From positions 1,289,435 to 1,353,434 of the forward strand of contig NZ_FQUD01000001.1 of assembly GCF_900128945.1 (NCBI RefSeq): a DNA stretch of 64,000 bases, given 5' to 3'. The stretch comes from Chryseobacterium sp. OV279. GTDB lineage: Bacteria > Bacteroidota > Bacteroidia > Flavobacteriales > Weeksellaceae. Every line of letters starts with the position of its first letter. Within the stretch, counting starts at the first letter, position 1. The notes below the pieces were generated by a model. That model was not told the origin of the DNA. It did not search any database and worked only from the letters and a program-made list of their open reading frames with translations. Both the position numbers and the translations under genes were made by a program. This document shows, one piece after another, positions 53,881 to 61,719 of this stretch.

Positions 53881-55442
53881 CGCAGCAAAGTCTTTGGCAG
53901 TTCATCATCGAACAGCAGGAAAAATTACTGACCCAGGTTGTACAGCATCTGGGACTTACCTTTCTGTCATTAATTCTGGCCATCATCATTGGTGTACCGT
54001 TGGGAATAATGATTGCACGGAAAAGAAAACTTTCCAGCCCTGTGTTGGGTGTTGCAGGTATTTTACAAACGATTCCCAGTATTGCATTGCTAGGATTTAT
54101 GATCCCTGCATTCGGAATCGGGGCCAAACCGGCCATCGTTGCCTTGCTGATCTACGCTTTATTACCCATCATCCGGAATACCTACACGGGAATTACAGAA
54201 GTGAATTCAACCGTTATTGAAGCGGCCAAAGCGATGGGAATGAATAAAAGTCAGCTTCTCTTTAAAGTAGAACTTCCTCTGGCGATGCCCGTTATCATTG
54301 CGGGAATAAGAACGGCAGCGGTGATCAATGTTGGAGTGGCGACTTTAGCCTCATTCGTCGCAGCGGGTGGTTTGGGTGAATTTATCTTCGGCGGAATTTC
54401 TCTCAACAATACGAATATGATCCTTGCCGGAGCCATTCCTGCCGCATTATTGGCTGTTTTACTGGATCAGACGATTGCGCTGGTACAGAAATCAGGATAT
54501 CGGCTGTTCCAAAAGCTGAAGTATATTGTTCCGGCCATTCTGATCATTGTAGGAGCAGCTTATCTGTTCACCGCTGTTTCTAAGAACAGTATTAAAGCAG
54601 GTTTTACCCCTGAATTTATGGGAAGACAGGATGGAGATCTCGGCTTACGTTCTGTGTATCATCTGAATGTGAATCCGGTGATTGTCAATGATGCTATTAT
54701 GTACAAAGCAGCGTACGAAAAGGAACTGGATCTGATCAGCGGATATTCTACAGACGGCAGGATCAAAGCTTTTGACCTGTATGTTCTGAATGATGATAAA
54801 AAAATATTCCCCCCGTACTTTGCAGCACCAATTATTAAAACAAAAACATTAAAGAAATTTCCGGAACTTGAAGAAACCCTGAATCTGCTGGCCAATCAAT
54901 TTAACGATTCGATCATGACAGATCTGAATTACAAATCTGATCAGCTTCATCAGACCCCGGAAAGAATTGCAAAGGATTTCTTAGTTAAAAATAAATTATA
55001 TAAAACGTCCAGGAAAGGGAATTCAGGAACAGTACGCATTGGCTCGAAGATCTTTGGCGAGCAGTATATTCTCACAGAAATGTATAAAATGCTGATTGAA
55101 GGCTACACCGATTATAAAGTGGAAACAAAAACAGGATTGGGCGGGACCAAAATATGTTTTGATGCTTTGGTGAATGATGGCATCGATTTTTATCCTGAAT
55201 ATACAGGAACCGGACTTTTGGTCCTTTTAAAACCGTCAGAACAAACCCTGAAAGAGGTAACCCAAAGCGCTGACAAAACCTATCAGTATGTCAATGCTGA
55301 GTTTCAAAAGCAATACGGAATTCAATGGTTGAAACCGCTTGGCTTTAATAATTCCTATGCACTGATGATGCGCAGAAAACAGGCTGAAGAGTTGAAGATC
55401 AAAAGTATTTCGGATCTTAAGAAGTATTTTGATGAGAAGTAA
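53877..55442 (+). CDS. Fused permease and substrate-binding protein (EgtU-like), with permuted binding domain
   Basis: A 521-aa protein. Residues 1-235 form a BPD-type permease with several membrane segments and the coupling motif EAAKAMGMNKSQLLFKVELP. Residues about 236-521 form a QAC-type (OpuCC-like) substrate-binding domain. The order of its halves appears reversed. The segment with SGYSTDGRIKAFDLYVL, KKIFPPYFAAPII and KNKLYKTS, usually C-terminal in OpuCC-type proteins, comes first. The segment with RIGSKIFGEQYILTEMY, GLGGTKICFDAL and YPEYTGTGLLVLLKPS, usually N-terminal, comes second and ends at SISDLKKYF. EgtU-type transporters carry such a fused binding domain. Adjacency to egtDB supports ergothioneine (or hercynine) as substrate, though betaine or choline remain possible. 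Confidence 0.85.
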   Translation: MTQQSLWQFIIEQQEKLLTQVVQHLGLTFLSLILAIIIGVPLGIMIARKRKLSSPVLGVAGILQTIPSIALLGFMIPAFGIGAKPAIVALLIYALLPIIRNTYTGITEVNSTVIEAAKAMGMNKSQLLFKVELPLAMPVIIAGIRTAAVINVGVATLASFVAAGGLGEFIFGGISLNNTNMILAGAIPAALLAVLLDQTIALVQKSGYRLFQKLKYIVPAILIIVGAAYLFTAVSKNSIKAGFTPEFMGRQDGDLGLRSVYHLNVNPVIVNDAIMYKAAYEKELDLISGYSTDGRIKAFDLYVLNDDKKIFPPYFAAPIIKTKTLKKFPELEETLNLLANQFNDSIMTDLNYKSDQLHQTPERIAKDFLVKNKLYKTSRKGNSGTVRIGSKIFGEQYILTEMYKMLIEGYTDYKVETKTGLGGTKICFDALVNDGIDFYPEYTGTGLLVLLKPSEQTLKEVTQSADKTYQYVNAEFQKQYGIQWLKPLGFNNSYALMMRRKQAEELKIKSISDLKKYFDEK

Positions 55443-55527
55443 ACATTGGATGTATAATGCCTGCTGTATTTTTTTAAAATAATGTAAATAATTGATTTAC
55501 AATTACTATAAAGCCTAACGGTTGTTA

Positions 55528-55543
55528 GTAGTAGTACTACTAC
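55528..55543. promoter_or_regulatory. Perfect 16-bp palindrome
   Basis: GTAGTAGTACTACTAC is a perfect palindrome, 86 bp after the permease stop and 50 bp before the tssD promoter element. It could be an operator for the T6SS genes or part of a short terminator; no T-run follows, favouring an operator. Confidence 0.45.
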
Positions 55544-55591
55544 ACTTTCTGATGTTTATGATTAAACGGGCTGATTGCGAATTTAATATTC

Positions 55592-55599
55592 TATATTTG
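55592..55599 (+). promoter_or_regulatory. Candidate -7 element TATATTTG of tssD
   Basis: An exact TAnnTTTG match 53 bp before the ATG at 55653. A TTG lies at 55575-55577, closer than the usual 17-23-bp spacing. Confidence 0.5.
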
Positions 55600-55652
55600 G
55601 TGAAATAGATTACATCAAATCACAGAATATTAATTATTAAAATTTACCAATC

Positions 55653-56060
55653 ATGGCAGACAAAAATTCAAGAGGAATTCTAAAATTCAACGGTGGCGAA
55701 GGGCAGAAATTATTAAAGCTTAATTACAGCGTGTCCCGTTCCACAGACGTGTCAGGAAGAGTAGCATCAGATCCTTCCAATGCACTGATCAAAATCACAG
55801 TAGAAGCTACTGAGAAATCAGATATCCTGGAAAGTCTTCTTAACGGAAAGTATAAGCCTACAACCGGAGAGATCACTTTCAACAAATCTCACGAAGAAGG
55901 AACGTTAACGACTTTGCAATGGACAAACGGATACGTGATTCAGCATGAAGTGGATTTCGACGCAGTAGATGAAAACAGCATGTACATCAGCTTTATCATA
56001 AGTGCGGAGCAAATCGATTTAGGGAATTCTTCTTACAAGGCAGAATGGCCTACCTCTTAG
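55653..56060 (+). CDS. tssD: T6SS tube protein TssD (Hcp), Bacteroidetes type
   Basis: The 135-aa protein matches the TssD/Hcp of the Bacteroidetes T6SS-iii. It opens with ILKFNGGEGQKLLKLNYSVSRSTDVSGRVASDPSNALIKITVEATEKSD in pieces, a pattern shared by these tube proteins, and its all-beta composition fits the Hcp ring. It forms the hexameric tube that is shot out of the cell with VgrG at the tip. It has its own promoter element and a strong terminator, typical of highly expressed hcp genes. No other structural T6SS genes (sheath, baseplate) are within the window, so this is a satellite tube/tip/effector locus or the end of a larger cluster. Confidence 0.88.
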   Translation: MADKNSRGILKFNGGEGQKLLKLNYSVSRSTDVSGRVASDPSNALIKITVEATEKSDILESLLNGKYKPTTGEITFNKSHEEGTLTTLQWTNGYVIQHEVDFDAVDENSMYISFIISAEQIDLGNSSYKAEWPTS

Positions 56061-56091
56061 AGTTAAATTTCTTAAAACTTTTAAAAAATAT

Positions 56092-56137
56092 AAGACAGAA
56101 TGGTCCATCCGGCATTAGGGTGCCGTTCTGTCTTTTT
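56092..56137 (+). terminator. Strong terminator after tssD
   Basis: A 12-bp stem (56092-56103 with 56123-56134, one G-T pair) and a T-run lie 31 bp after the tssD stop. It could lower vgrG expression relative to tssD. Confidence 0.85.
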
Positions 56138-56312
56138 GTCTATTAACAGTCTCCATTGTCATATTAATAAGAAAATTGTCCATTAAATGGTTCAGCGTTT
56201 AAAAATAAGCCTGAGAATGTCATTTTATACTGTGAAAGTTTTTTAACTTTATAGAACATCTATTTATTTTTTAATTTTTTTTAAGTAAAAACAAAAAAAC
56301 ACATCAAATAAT

Positions 56313-58172
56313 ATGGATAAAAATATTTCAAATTCCGATAAGATTGCAGAAAATTATATTCCCGGAATCAACCGTGTGGTAAAACTGGATATTGTGATTG
56401 ATGGTAAAATCATCAAACATTTCAAATATTTCCGCCTGCATCAAAGCGTCAGAAAACATCATGAGTTTGAACTGGTCCTTGTGAACGATACACTCTCTGA
56501 AAAGCAAAATCATGAGCTTGAACAGGCCAATAGATTTTTAGGAGGGAGATTAACCATCAATATCAGGTACAAAGACGTTGACAACAGCCCCGAAAGAACT
56601 TTTGTAGGGGTTATTACCAAAGTTGGATTCAGCCAGGAAAATCACAGTCTCGGAAACATTGTACTGAAGGGATACAGCCCGACCATTTTATTGGATGCTG
56701 CACCGCATACCCAGAGTTTTGGCGGAAGTCAGCCTGTCAATATGGGCATTATCGCAGCCGATATTATCAAACAGGGCATTGAAAGCAGCAGGTTTGATGT
56801 GAAAATCAATGCGAAAGCTTCTTCACAGATCCTTTACAGTGCTCAGTATGACGAAACCCACTACAATTATCTTTGCAGAATGGCAGAAGCATATGGAGAA
56901 CAGTTCTATTATGATGGTGAAGTTTTGCATTTCGGAAACATGCCTCCGCAAAATAAAGCATTGGAACTGATCTATGGAAGCAATGTTTCCGACGTTAATG
57001 TGGAATTAAAAGCAGTACATATCAAACCCAGTTTTTATGGGTATAACAGCAGTACCAATGCGAAGCTCAGCTCCGGGGCAACTTCTATACAGCATATGGG
57101 AAATTTAGCAAAAACAGCTTATCAGAATAATGAAGGAATATTCAAAACGCCGTCCTTACAGGTTGCTCCTATAAAAGCCGCCACTGATATGGATGTGGTG
57201 ATTTCCCAGACTTCTACATCAGGAAGTAAGGCCGTGGAAGTTTTTACGGTATCCGGAGGCACCACTCTTCCTTTTTTATATCCGGGCTGTATTGCTGATA
57301 TTAAAATGCGGAAAACGGATAGCAACCAGACCGCCTATTTTACAAAACTGATGATGACCGAAGTCACTCATGAAGTTGATACTCTGGGAAATTATAGTGG
57401 AAAATTTGAAGCCATAGCTTCAGATACAGGATATATACCAAAACCGGATTTTGTTGTACCCATTGCACAGCCGCAGATCGCTACGGTCATCTCCAATACA
57501 GATCCGCAGGGACAGGGCAGGGTAACCGTAAGATTCGACTGGCAGATGAATGACAATACCAATTTTATCCGTATGATGGCTCCCGATGCCGGAGGAACAG
57601 ATAAGATCAGCCAGAACAGAGGATATGTAGCCATACCCGAAATAGGTGATCAGGTGATGGTAGGTTTTGTGCATAACCATCCGGACAGACCTTTTGTAAT
57701 GGGAGGAATGTTTCATGGGGGAACCGCGTTAGGAGGTGGGATAGACAATCATTTAAAATCCATACAAACGAGAAGCGGAATCAGAATTCTAATGAATGAT
57801 ACGGAAGGAAGTGTTAATATTATAGATCCCAGCGGCAACAATTATTTCATGGACGGTGCCGGAAACATTACAGTCACAGCTCCTAAAAACATGATCTTCA
57901 ATGCAGGGGAAAACATGACCATTAATGTTGGAAAGGATATGAAAACAATTGTCGGGAATGATCATACCACGAATATTACAAATGATCATCAGTTCACTTC
58001 AAAAAATTATAAGCAGACCGTTAATGAAAATAAAACGGTCAGCATAACTGGAGATTTGAAAGAGACCACTTCTACTACGACTCATCAGGCAAAGAACGGT
58101 GATATTTTATTACAGAGTGCCGGTGTTGCGAAAATGCTGGGTAAAATAGACGCCAAAGTGAATAAAGGTTAA
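56313..58172 (+). CDS. vgrG: T6SS spike protein VgrG (TssI)
   Basis: A 619-aa VgrG. A gp27-like N-terminal part (about residues 15-390) includes FKYFRLHQSVRKHHEFELVL and YDETHYNYLCRMAEAYGEQFYYDGE, the hallmark of the phage-tail-hub-like domain. A gp5 OB-fold follows (VISNTDPQGQGRVTVRFDW, then GYVAIPEIGDQVMVGFVHNHPDRPFVMGGMFHG, in pieces, about 392-470). The C-terminal 130 residues are a repeat-rich beta-helix (NVGKDMKTIVGNDHTTNITNDHQFTSKN in pieces), the needle part. It forms the spike loaded with effectors. It lies upstream of the effector genes and should carry their PAAR-like tips. Confidence 0.92.
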   Translation: MDKNISNSDKIAENYIPGINRVVKLDIVIDGKIIKHFKYFRLHQSVRKHHEFELVLVNDTLSEKQNHELEQANRFLGGRLTINIRYKDVDNSPERTFVGVITKVGFSQENHSLGNIVLKGYSPTILLDAAPHTQSFGGSQPVNMGIIAADIIKQGIESSRFDVKINAKASSQILYSAQYDETHYNYLCRMAEAYGEQFYYDGEVLHFGNMPPQNKALELIYGSNVSDVNVELKAVHIKPSFYGYNSSTNAKLSSGATSIQHMGNLAKTAYQNNEGIFKTPSLQVAPIKAATDMDVVISQTSTSGSKAVEVFTVSGGTTLPFLYPGCIADIKMRKTDSNQTAYFTKLMMTEVTHEVDTLGNYSGKFEAIASDTGYIPKPDFVVPIAQPQIATVISNTDPQGQGRVTVRFDWQMNDNTNFIRMMAPDAGGTDKISQNRGYVAIPEIGDQVMVGFVHNHPDRPFVMGGMFHGGTALGGGIDNHLKSIQTRSGIRILMNDTEGSVNIIDPSGNNYFMDGAGNITVTAPKNMIFNAGENMTINVGKDMKTIVGNDHTTNITNDHQFTSKNYKQTVNENKTVSITGDLKETTSTTTHQAKNGDILLQSAGVAKMLGKIDAKVNKG

Positions 58173-58243
58173 AATTGATGATCATTAATATTTGATCAAT
58201 CAATCCAATGTATGACTGTGTAAAAGAGTAATTTTCCTAAACA

Positions 58244-59365
58244 ATGAACAAATCAATACAATATTTATTAAGCTTATTATTCTTCATTCAGATCTCGTGT
58301 CAGGAAAAGAAAGAGCATCAAAAAACAAAAGCTATGACAAAATATGAATGGTTGGATGCCACTTCGGCGCCTTTAGGTTACCCTGTTGATGTGTATCGTG
58401 GAGGATTTGAATCTGCAGACGGAGAGTTTACGAGTTTGTTTAGTGGAACCACAGGCGGAGTATGGGGAGATGCCAACAGAGGAATGAGTAATGGAGAAAA
58501 AAGTATTCCCAATCATTTGCATGTGATTTGGGTTTCTTATGCTGAGAAAATATTTTATGAGATCGACACCGATCTGGATAACGGGAAAATGACCGATCTT
58601 TTCAAAAACGGATATTATACCCCTTCCAGTGGAGACAATCCAAATCCAAGGAAAGAAAATTATGACAAGATTATCGTAGGCTTTGCGCCGGGTGGTGTGG
58701 TTGTGCTTTGGCTTTCCGGACCGGGAAGACAGGTGGAAATAGGAAGGTATCAGAGCAAGAAGATCGTCATACCGCAGTCTGAAATAGATGCTTTGAGCCC
58801 GGGACCTCAGAAAAATATGTTTGATCCTGAATACCAACGTAAAATTATACATGAATTTGGAATTGTTCCGGCGGAAGTGGCCAGGGCAAACGAAGGCAAG
58901 CCGATTCCTTACGGACTGTGGGACAGTTATAGAGAAAAATACAATTGGAATCTGCAGGTTGAACTGCCTGATAACGGTAAAACAAAGGAAGTAACCTGGT
59001 TCCATTATAATGGTGAAATGGAAATGACCTTTGGAGACACCCAATTGGAAAAGTACAGTAATATTATTCCCAATGAATTAAAATGGAACACTCCTAAAGA
59101 AAAAGCTGTCCCGAATGATATTAAAATTTTATGGATAGACGGTGTCGATGGATACAGATATGTTGGTAATATAGAATTTGATGAAAAGGAAATTCTTCCT
59201 GCCTTTAAGGAGATTTCTTCAGGAGATCATAAGGCTAAAATCGAATTAAAGATTACGGTTAATATTCCTAAAACCTCTGCTTCTGTAAAATTAGTGAAGG
59301 GTGACCAACAAGTCTGGTTGAAAAACAGTAAAATTATGGTACGTAAAACTAAATACAAAGACTAG
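58244..59365 (+). CDS. DUF2931-like lipoprotein, candidate immunity to the lipase effector
   Basis: The 373-aa protein has a lipobox (ISC, Cys19), and the front half carries the DUF2931 pattern: GYPVDVYRGGFESADGEF, NGEKSIPNHLHVIWVSYAEKIFYEIDTDLDNGKM and FAPGGVVVLWLSG, in pieces. DUF2931 proteins commonly neighbour T6SS phospholipase effectors. As a periplasm-facing or outer-membrane lipoprotein it would be placed to block a lipase delivered by sister cells. It lies 2 bp before the Tle1-like gene, so the pair is co-translated. A second C-terminal domain (about 270-373) is not recognised. The immunity role is inference from pairing. Confidence 0.75.
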   Translation: MNKSIQYLLSLLFFIQISCQEKKEHQKTKAMTKYEWLDATSAPLGYPVDVYRGGFESADGEFTSLFSGTTGGVWGDANRGMSNGEKSIPNHLHVIWVSYAEKIFYEIDTDLDNGKMTDLFKNGYYTPSSGDNPNPRKENYDKIIVGFAPGGVVVLWLSGPGRQVEIGRYQSKKIVIPQSEIDALSPGPQKNMFDPEYQRKIIHEFGIVPAEVARANEGKPIPYGLWDSYREKYNWNLQVELPDNGKTKEVTWFHYNGEMEMTFGDTQLEKYSNIIPNELKWNTPKEKAVPNDIKILWIDGVDGYRYVGNIEFDEKEILPAFKEISSGDHKAKIELKITVNIPKTSASVKLVKGDQQVWLKNSKIMVRKTKYKD

Positions 59366-59367
59366 CC

Positions 59368-61002
59368 ATGGGTAAAACTTTTGTTTACAATACGGGCAAT
59401 CCGTTGCCAGATCCGCCGGGAACTTTAAATATTACCTGTGGAATATTCTTCGATGGAACCAGAAATAATCTGAAAAATACCGAGATACGTAAAAAGGTTC
59501 AGGGCAAAGGAGAGTTTCGAAATATTTCAGCATCGGAAGAAGAAAGAAAGATTTTTGAAAAATATGCTAAAGATGACAATAGTTTTGGTAATGATTTTAC
59601 CAACGTTGCCAGAAAGTATATGTGTACAAAAAAAGATGTCTATTCATTTTACGTAGAAGGTATTGCCACCATTGATAAGGCAGATGATGAAGGAGGAGGT
59701 TTTAAATACGGCCGTGGGAAAACAGGAGTGGTAGGGAAGGTAAGAAATGGATGCAAAACCCTTGCATTACATGTGAAAGACAGAAAAGAAAAATCTAAAG
59801 ATGATATTGATAATATCATTTTAACGGTTGATATTTTCGGATTTAGCCGTGGTGCAGCAGCAGCAAGAAATTTTGCCTATAATTTACAGATGGGAACATA
59901 TGCGCCAAAAGCTTATTATCCACCTGTACAGGGTGCATCCAGAATTGACGTAGACCATGAGACCAGTGAATTCATGTCCATAGACAAATCCTGGGTGAAG
60001 GAGGGTGTACTGCCCAAATTCGGTCATTTTGGAACATCGCTTTTGCAGGCGGGATTAGCCAGGGAACTGGTAGATTCTATGACCGTGAATGTTCGATTTA
60101 TAGGGATTTATGATACGGTAGCTTCTTATGATCCTACCTGTCTTCTAATTCCGAATTTCAGGAAGAAAGTGGGTGAGCTCCACCTGCATCAGCTGGGTTC
60201 CCCAAGAAAGGCCGTGCATTTTACAGCGGCAGACGAACATAGAGAAAACTTTTCTCTCACAAGATTTCTGCCTGTAGATCTTAAATCAGGTATAGAAAGA
60301 AATTTTCCGGGAGTACACAGTGATGTGGGAGGAAGTTACAATCATGATGTAATGTCATCAGCAGAGCTCAGTCATAGCGGTTATCAGCCGGACCCTGTAG
60401 AAGGAGTGACGGAAAGAGAATATGTCTGGCTTGAAAAGGCTTATTTTTCAGGATCGTTGGATGCTTTCAGAGATGAACTCATCGAGCAGGGTTGGTTTAG
60501 AAAAGAACAGTTAGCAATTGAAGCACACTGGAAATATACACTTACCGGAACCCGTTATCTGTATAGAGGATACAGCTTTATTCCGCTTCATTTTATGTGT
60601 GATTATGCCTTGCCTTATCTTAATGAGGATGACAATTACCTGTTCTACTCCAAAGTGATGGCAGATTATGCTTTGAATGATACTTTCCTGGATGAGGTAA
60701 AAGCCTATATGAAAGATCACATTATAGAAAAAAATGAAAGGTGGACGCTTAAAGGAAATTTCAAACACGAAGAAGAACCAGAAGTTGAGGAAGAAAGCTC
60801 AGTTGAGACAACCTCTGAAACTCCTGTTCAGAATCCGGTAGCGGCAATACAGTTGGAAGAGGTAGTGGTGACTGCTTATAAATCAGATTACCTTCTTAGA
60901 AAGCTTAAAAATAAATATCTGCACCGATCTGCAAAAATTAATACATTAATGGACAGTCTTGCTTATTCACCAACGGATGATCGAAGAAGAATGGAGTTTT
61001 AA
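59368..61002 (+). CDS. Tle1/DUF2235-like T6SS phospholipase effector
   Basis: A 544-aa alpha/beta-hydrolase of the DUF2235 family. CGIFFDGTRNNLKN marks the N-terminal motif (about residues 19-32), GFSRGAAAARNF holds the nucleophile Ser160 (GxSxG), and GVHSDVGGSY (about 314-323) carries the catalytic Asp region. Tle1 effectors of this family hydrolyse membrane phospholipids of rivals after T6SS delivery. It has no PAAR or VgrG domain of its own, so it should be loaded onto the VgrG just upstream. The C-terminal tail has a charged low-complexity stretch (EEEPEVEEESSVETTSE in pieces). Its neighbours are a DUF2931 lipoprotein upstream and an unknown gene downstream. Confidence 0.88.
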   Translation: MGKTFVYNTGNPLPDPPGTLNITCGIFFDGTRNNLKNTEIRKKVQGKGEFRNISASEEERKIFEKYAKDDNSFGNDFTNVARKYMCTKKDVYSFYVEGIATIDKADDEGGGFKYGRGKTGVVGKVRNGCKTLALHVKDRKEKSKDDIDNIILTVDIFGFSRGAAAARNFAYNLQMGTYAPKAYYPPVQGASRIDVDHETSEFMSIDKSWVKEGVLPKFGHFGTSLLQAGLARELVDSMTVNVRFIGIYDTVASYDPTCLLIPNFRKKVGELHLHQLGSPRKAVHFTAADEHRENFSLTRFLPVDLKSGIERNFPGVHSDVGGSYNHDVMSSAELSHSGYQPDPVEGVTEREYVWLEKAYFSGSLDAFRDELIEQGWFRKEQLAIEAHWKYTLTGTRYLYRGYSFIPLHFMCDYALPYLNEDDNYLFYSKVMADYALNDTFLDEVKAYMKDHIIEKNERWTLKGNFKHEEEPEVEEESSVETTSETPVQNPVAAIQLEEVVVTAYKSDYLLRKLKNKYLHRSAKINTLMDSLAYSPTDDRRRMEF

Positions 61003-61014
61003 CCCAGAAACAAA

Positions 61015-61719
61015 TTGAAATTGGAACATCCTCTAAAGAATTTCAGCAAAACGTATAGATTGGAAACGATAGTTGTTTCTAATCCTGATACTTCTTACCG
61101 GACAGAAAAAAGTTATGTGAGAGTAGCTGAGGTTTATTATTTAGGGAATGAAAAAGACTATTTCAAATATCATGTTCTAGTGGTTGATTTCAATTTTTCA
61201 AACGATGATAATGCAATGGGGAAATTTTTAAAACAAATCAGTTATTTGTTTGATGAGCTGGAATTAACAGTTGATAAAAATGGACATATTGTTGAAATTA
61301 ATAACCTTGATTTTCTTCGCTTAAGATGGATGAAATTAGCAGCCAAGCTTTCGGAAAGCCATGAAGGTGAAGCCATAAATAATTATTTCAGTCAGATAAG
61401 CAGTGTGCTTGAAGATGAAAGCCAGCTGATCAGTTTTCTGGAAGGTTACAATATGTTTGGACTGCTTTTCAATGGCTTATTGCAGCCATTAGATACAAAA
61501 ATAAAGAGAGTGTCTTCTGAAGGGTTTACAGAAATTATTACTCCTGTTAAAGATGGAGATAAAATAATTCTAACAACTGCTGTCGAAGATCCGGAACCAG
61601 CTGGGATTGACCATTTCAGAGGCTTATTTGTATTCAGAGAAGGTCACCATGAAGAAGGTTTTACGGAAATCAAAAAAGATAATACCCATTTAAAACATTC
61701 ATTGCTATGGATAGGTTAA
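61015..61719 (+). CDS. Hypothetical protein between effector genes
   Basis: The 234-aa cytosolic protein has no signal peptide. An in-frame stop just upstream (61000-61002) forces a TTG start at 61015 or 61021, an unusual choice unless translation is coupled to the preceding gene 12 bp away. It has a beta-rich front (ETIVVSNPDTSYRTEKSYVRVAEVYYL) and a helical middle (GKFLKQISYLFDELELTVDKNG, then LRWMKLAAKLSESHEG). No family is recognised. Its position between a lipase effector and a PAAR-like effector, plus overlap with the latter (13 nt), suggests an adaptor or chaperone that helps load the PAAR effector. This is inference. Confidence 0.65.
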   Translation: MKLEHPLKNFSKTYRLETIVVSNPDTSYRTEKSYVRVAEVYYLGNEKDYFKYHVLVVDFNFSNDDNAMGKFLKQISYLFDELELTVDKNGHIVEINNLDFLRLRWMKLAAKLSESHEGEAINNYFSQISSVLEDESQLISFLEGYNMFGLLFNGLLQPLDTKIKRVSSEGFTEIITPVKDGDKIILTTAVEDPEPAGIDHFRGLFVFREGHHEEGFTEIKKDNTHLKHSLLWIG

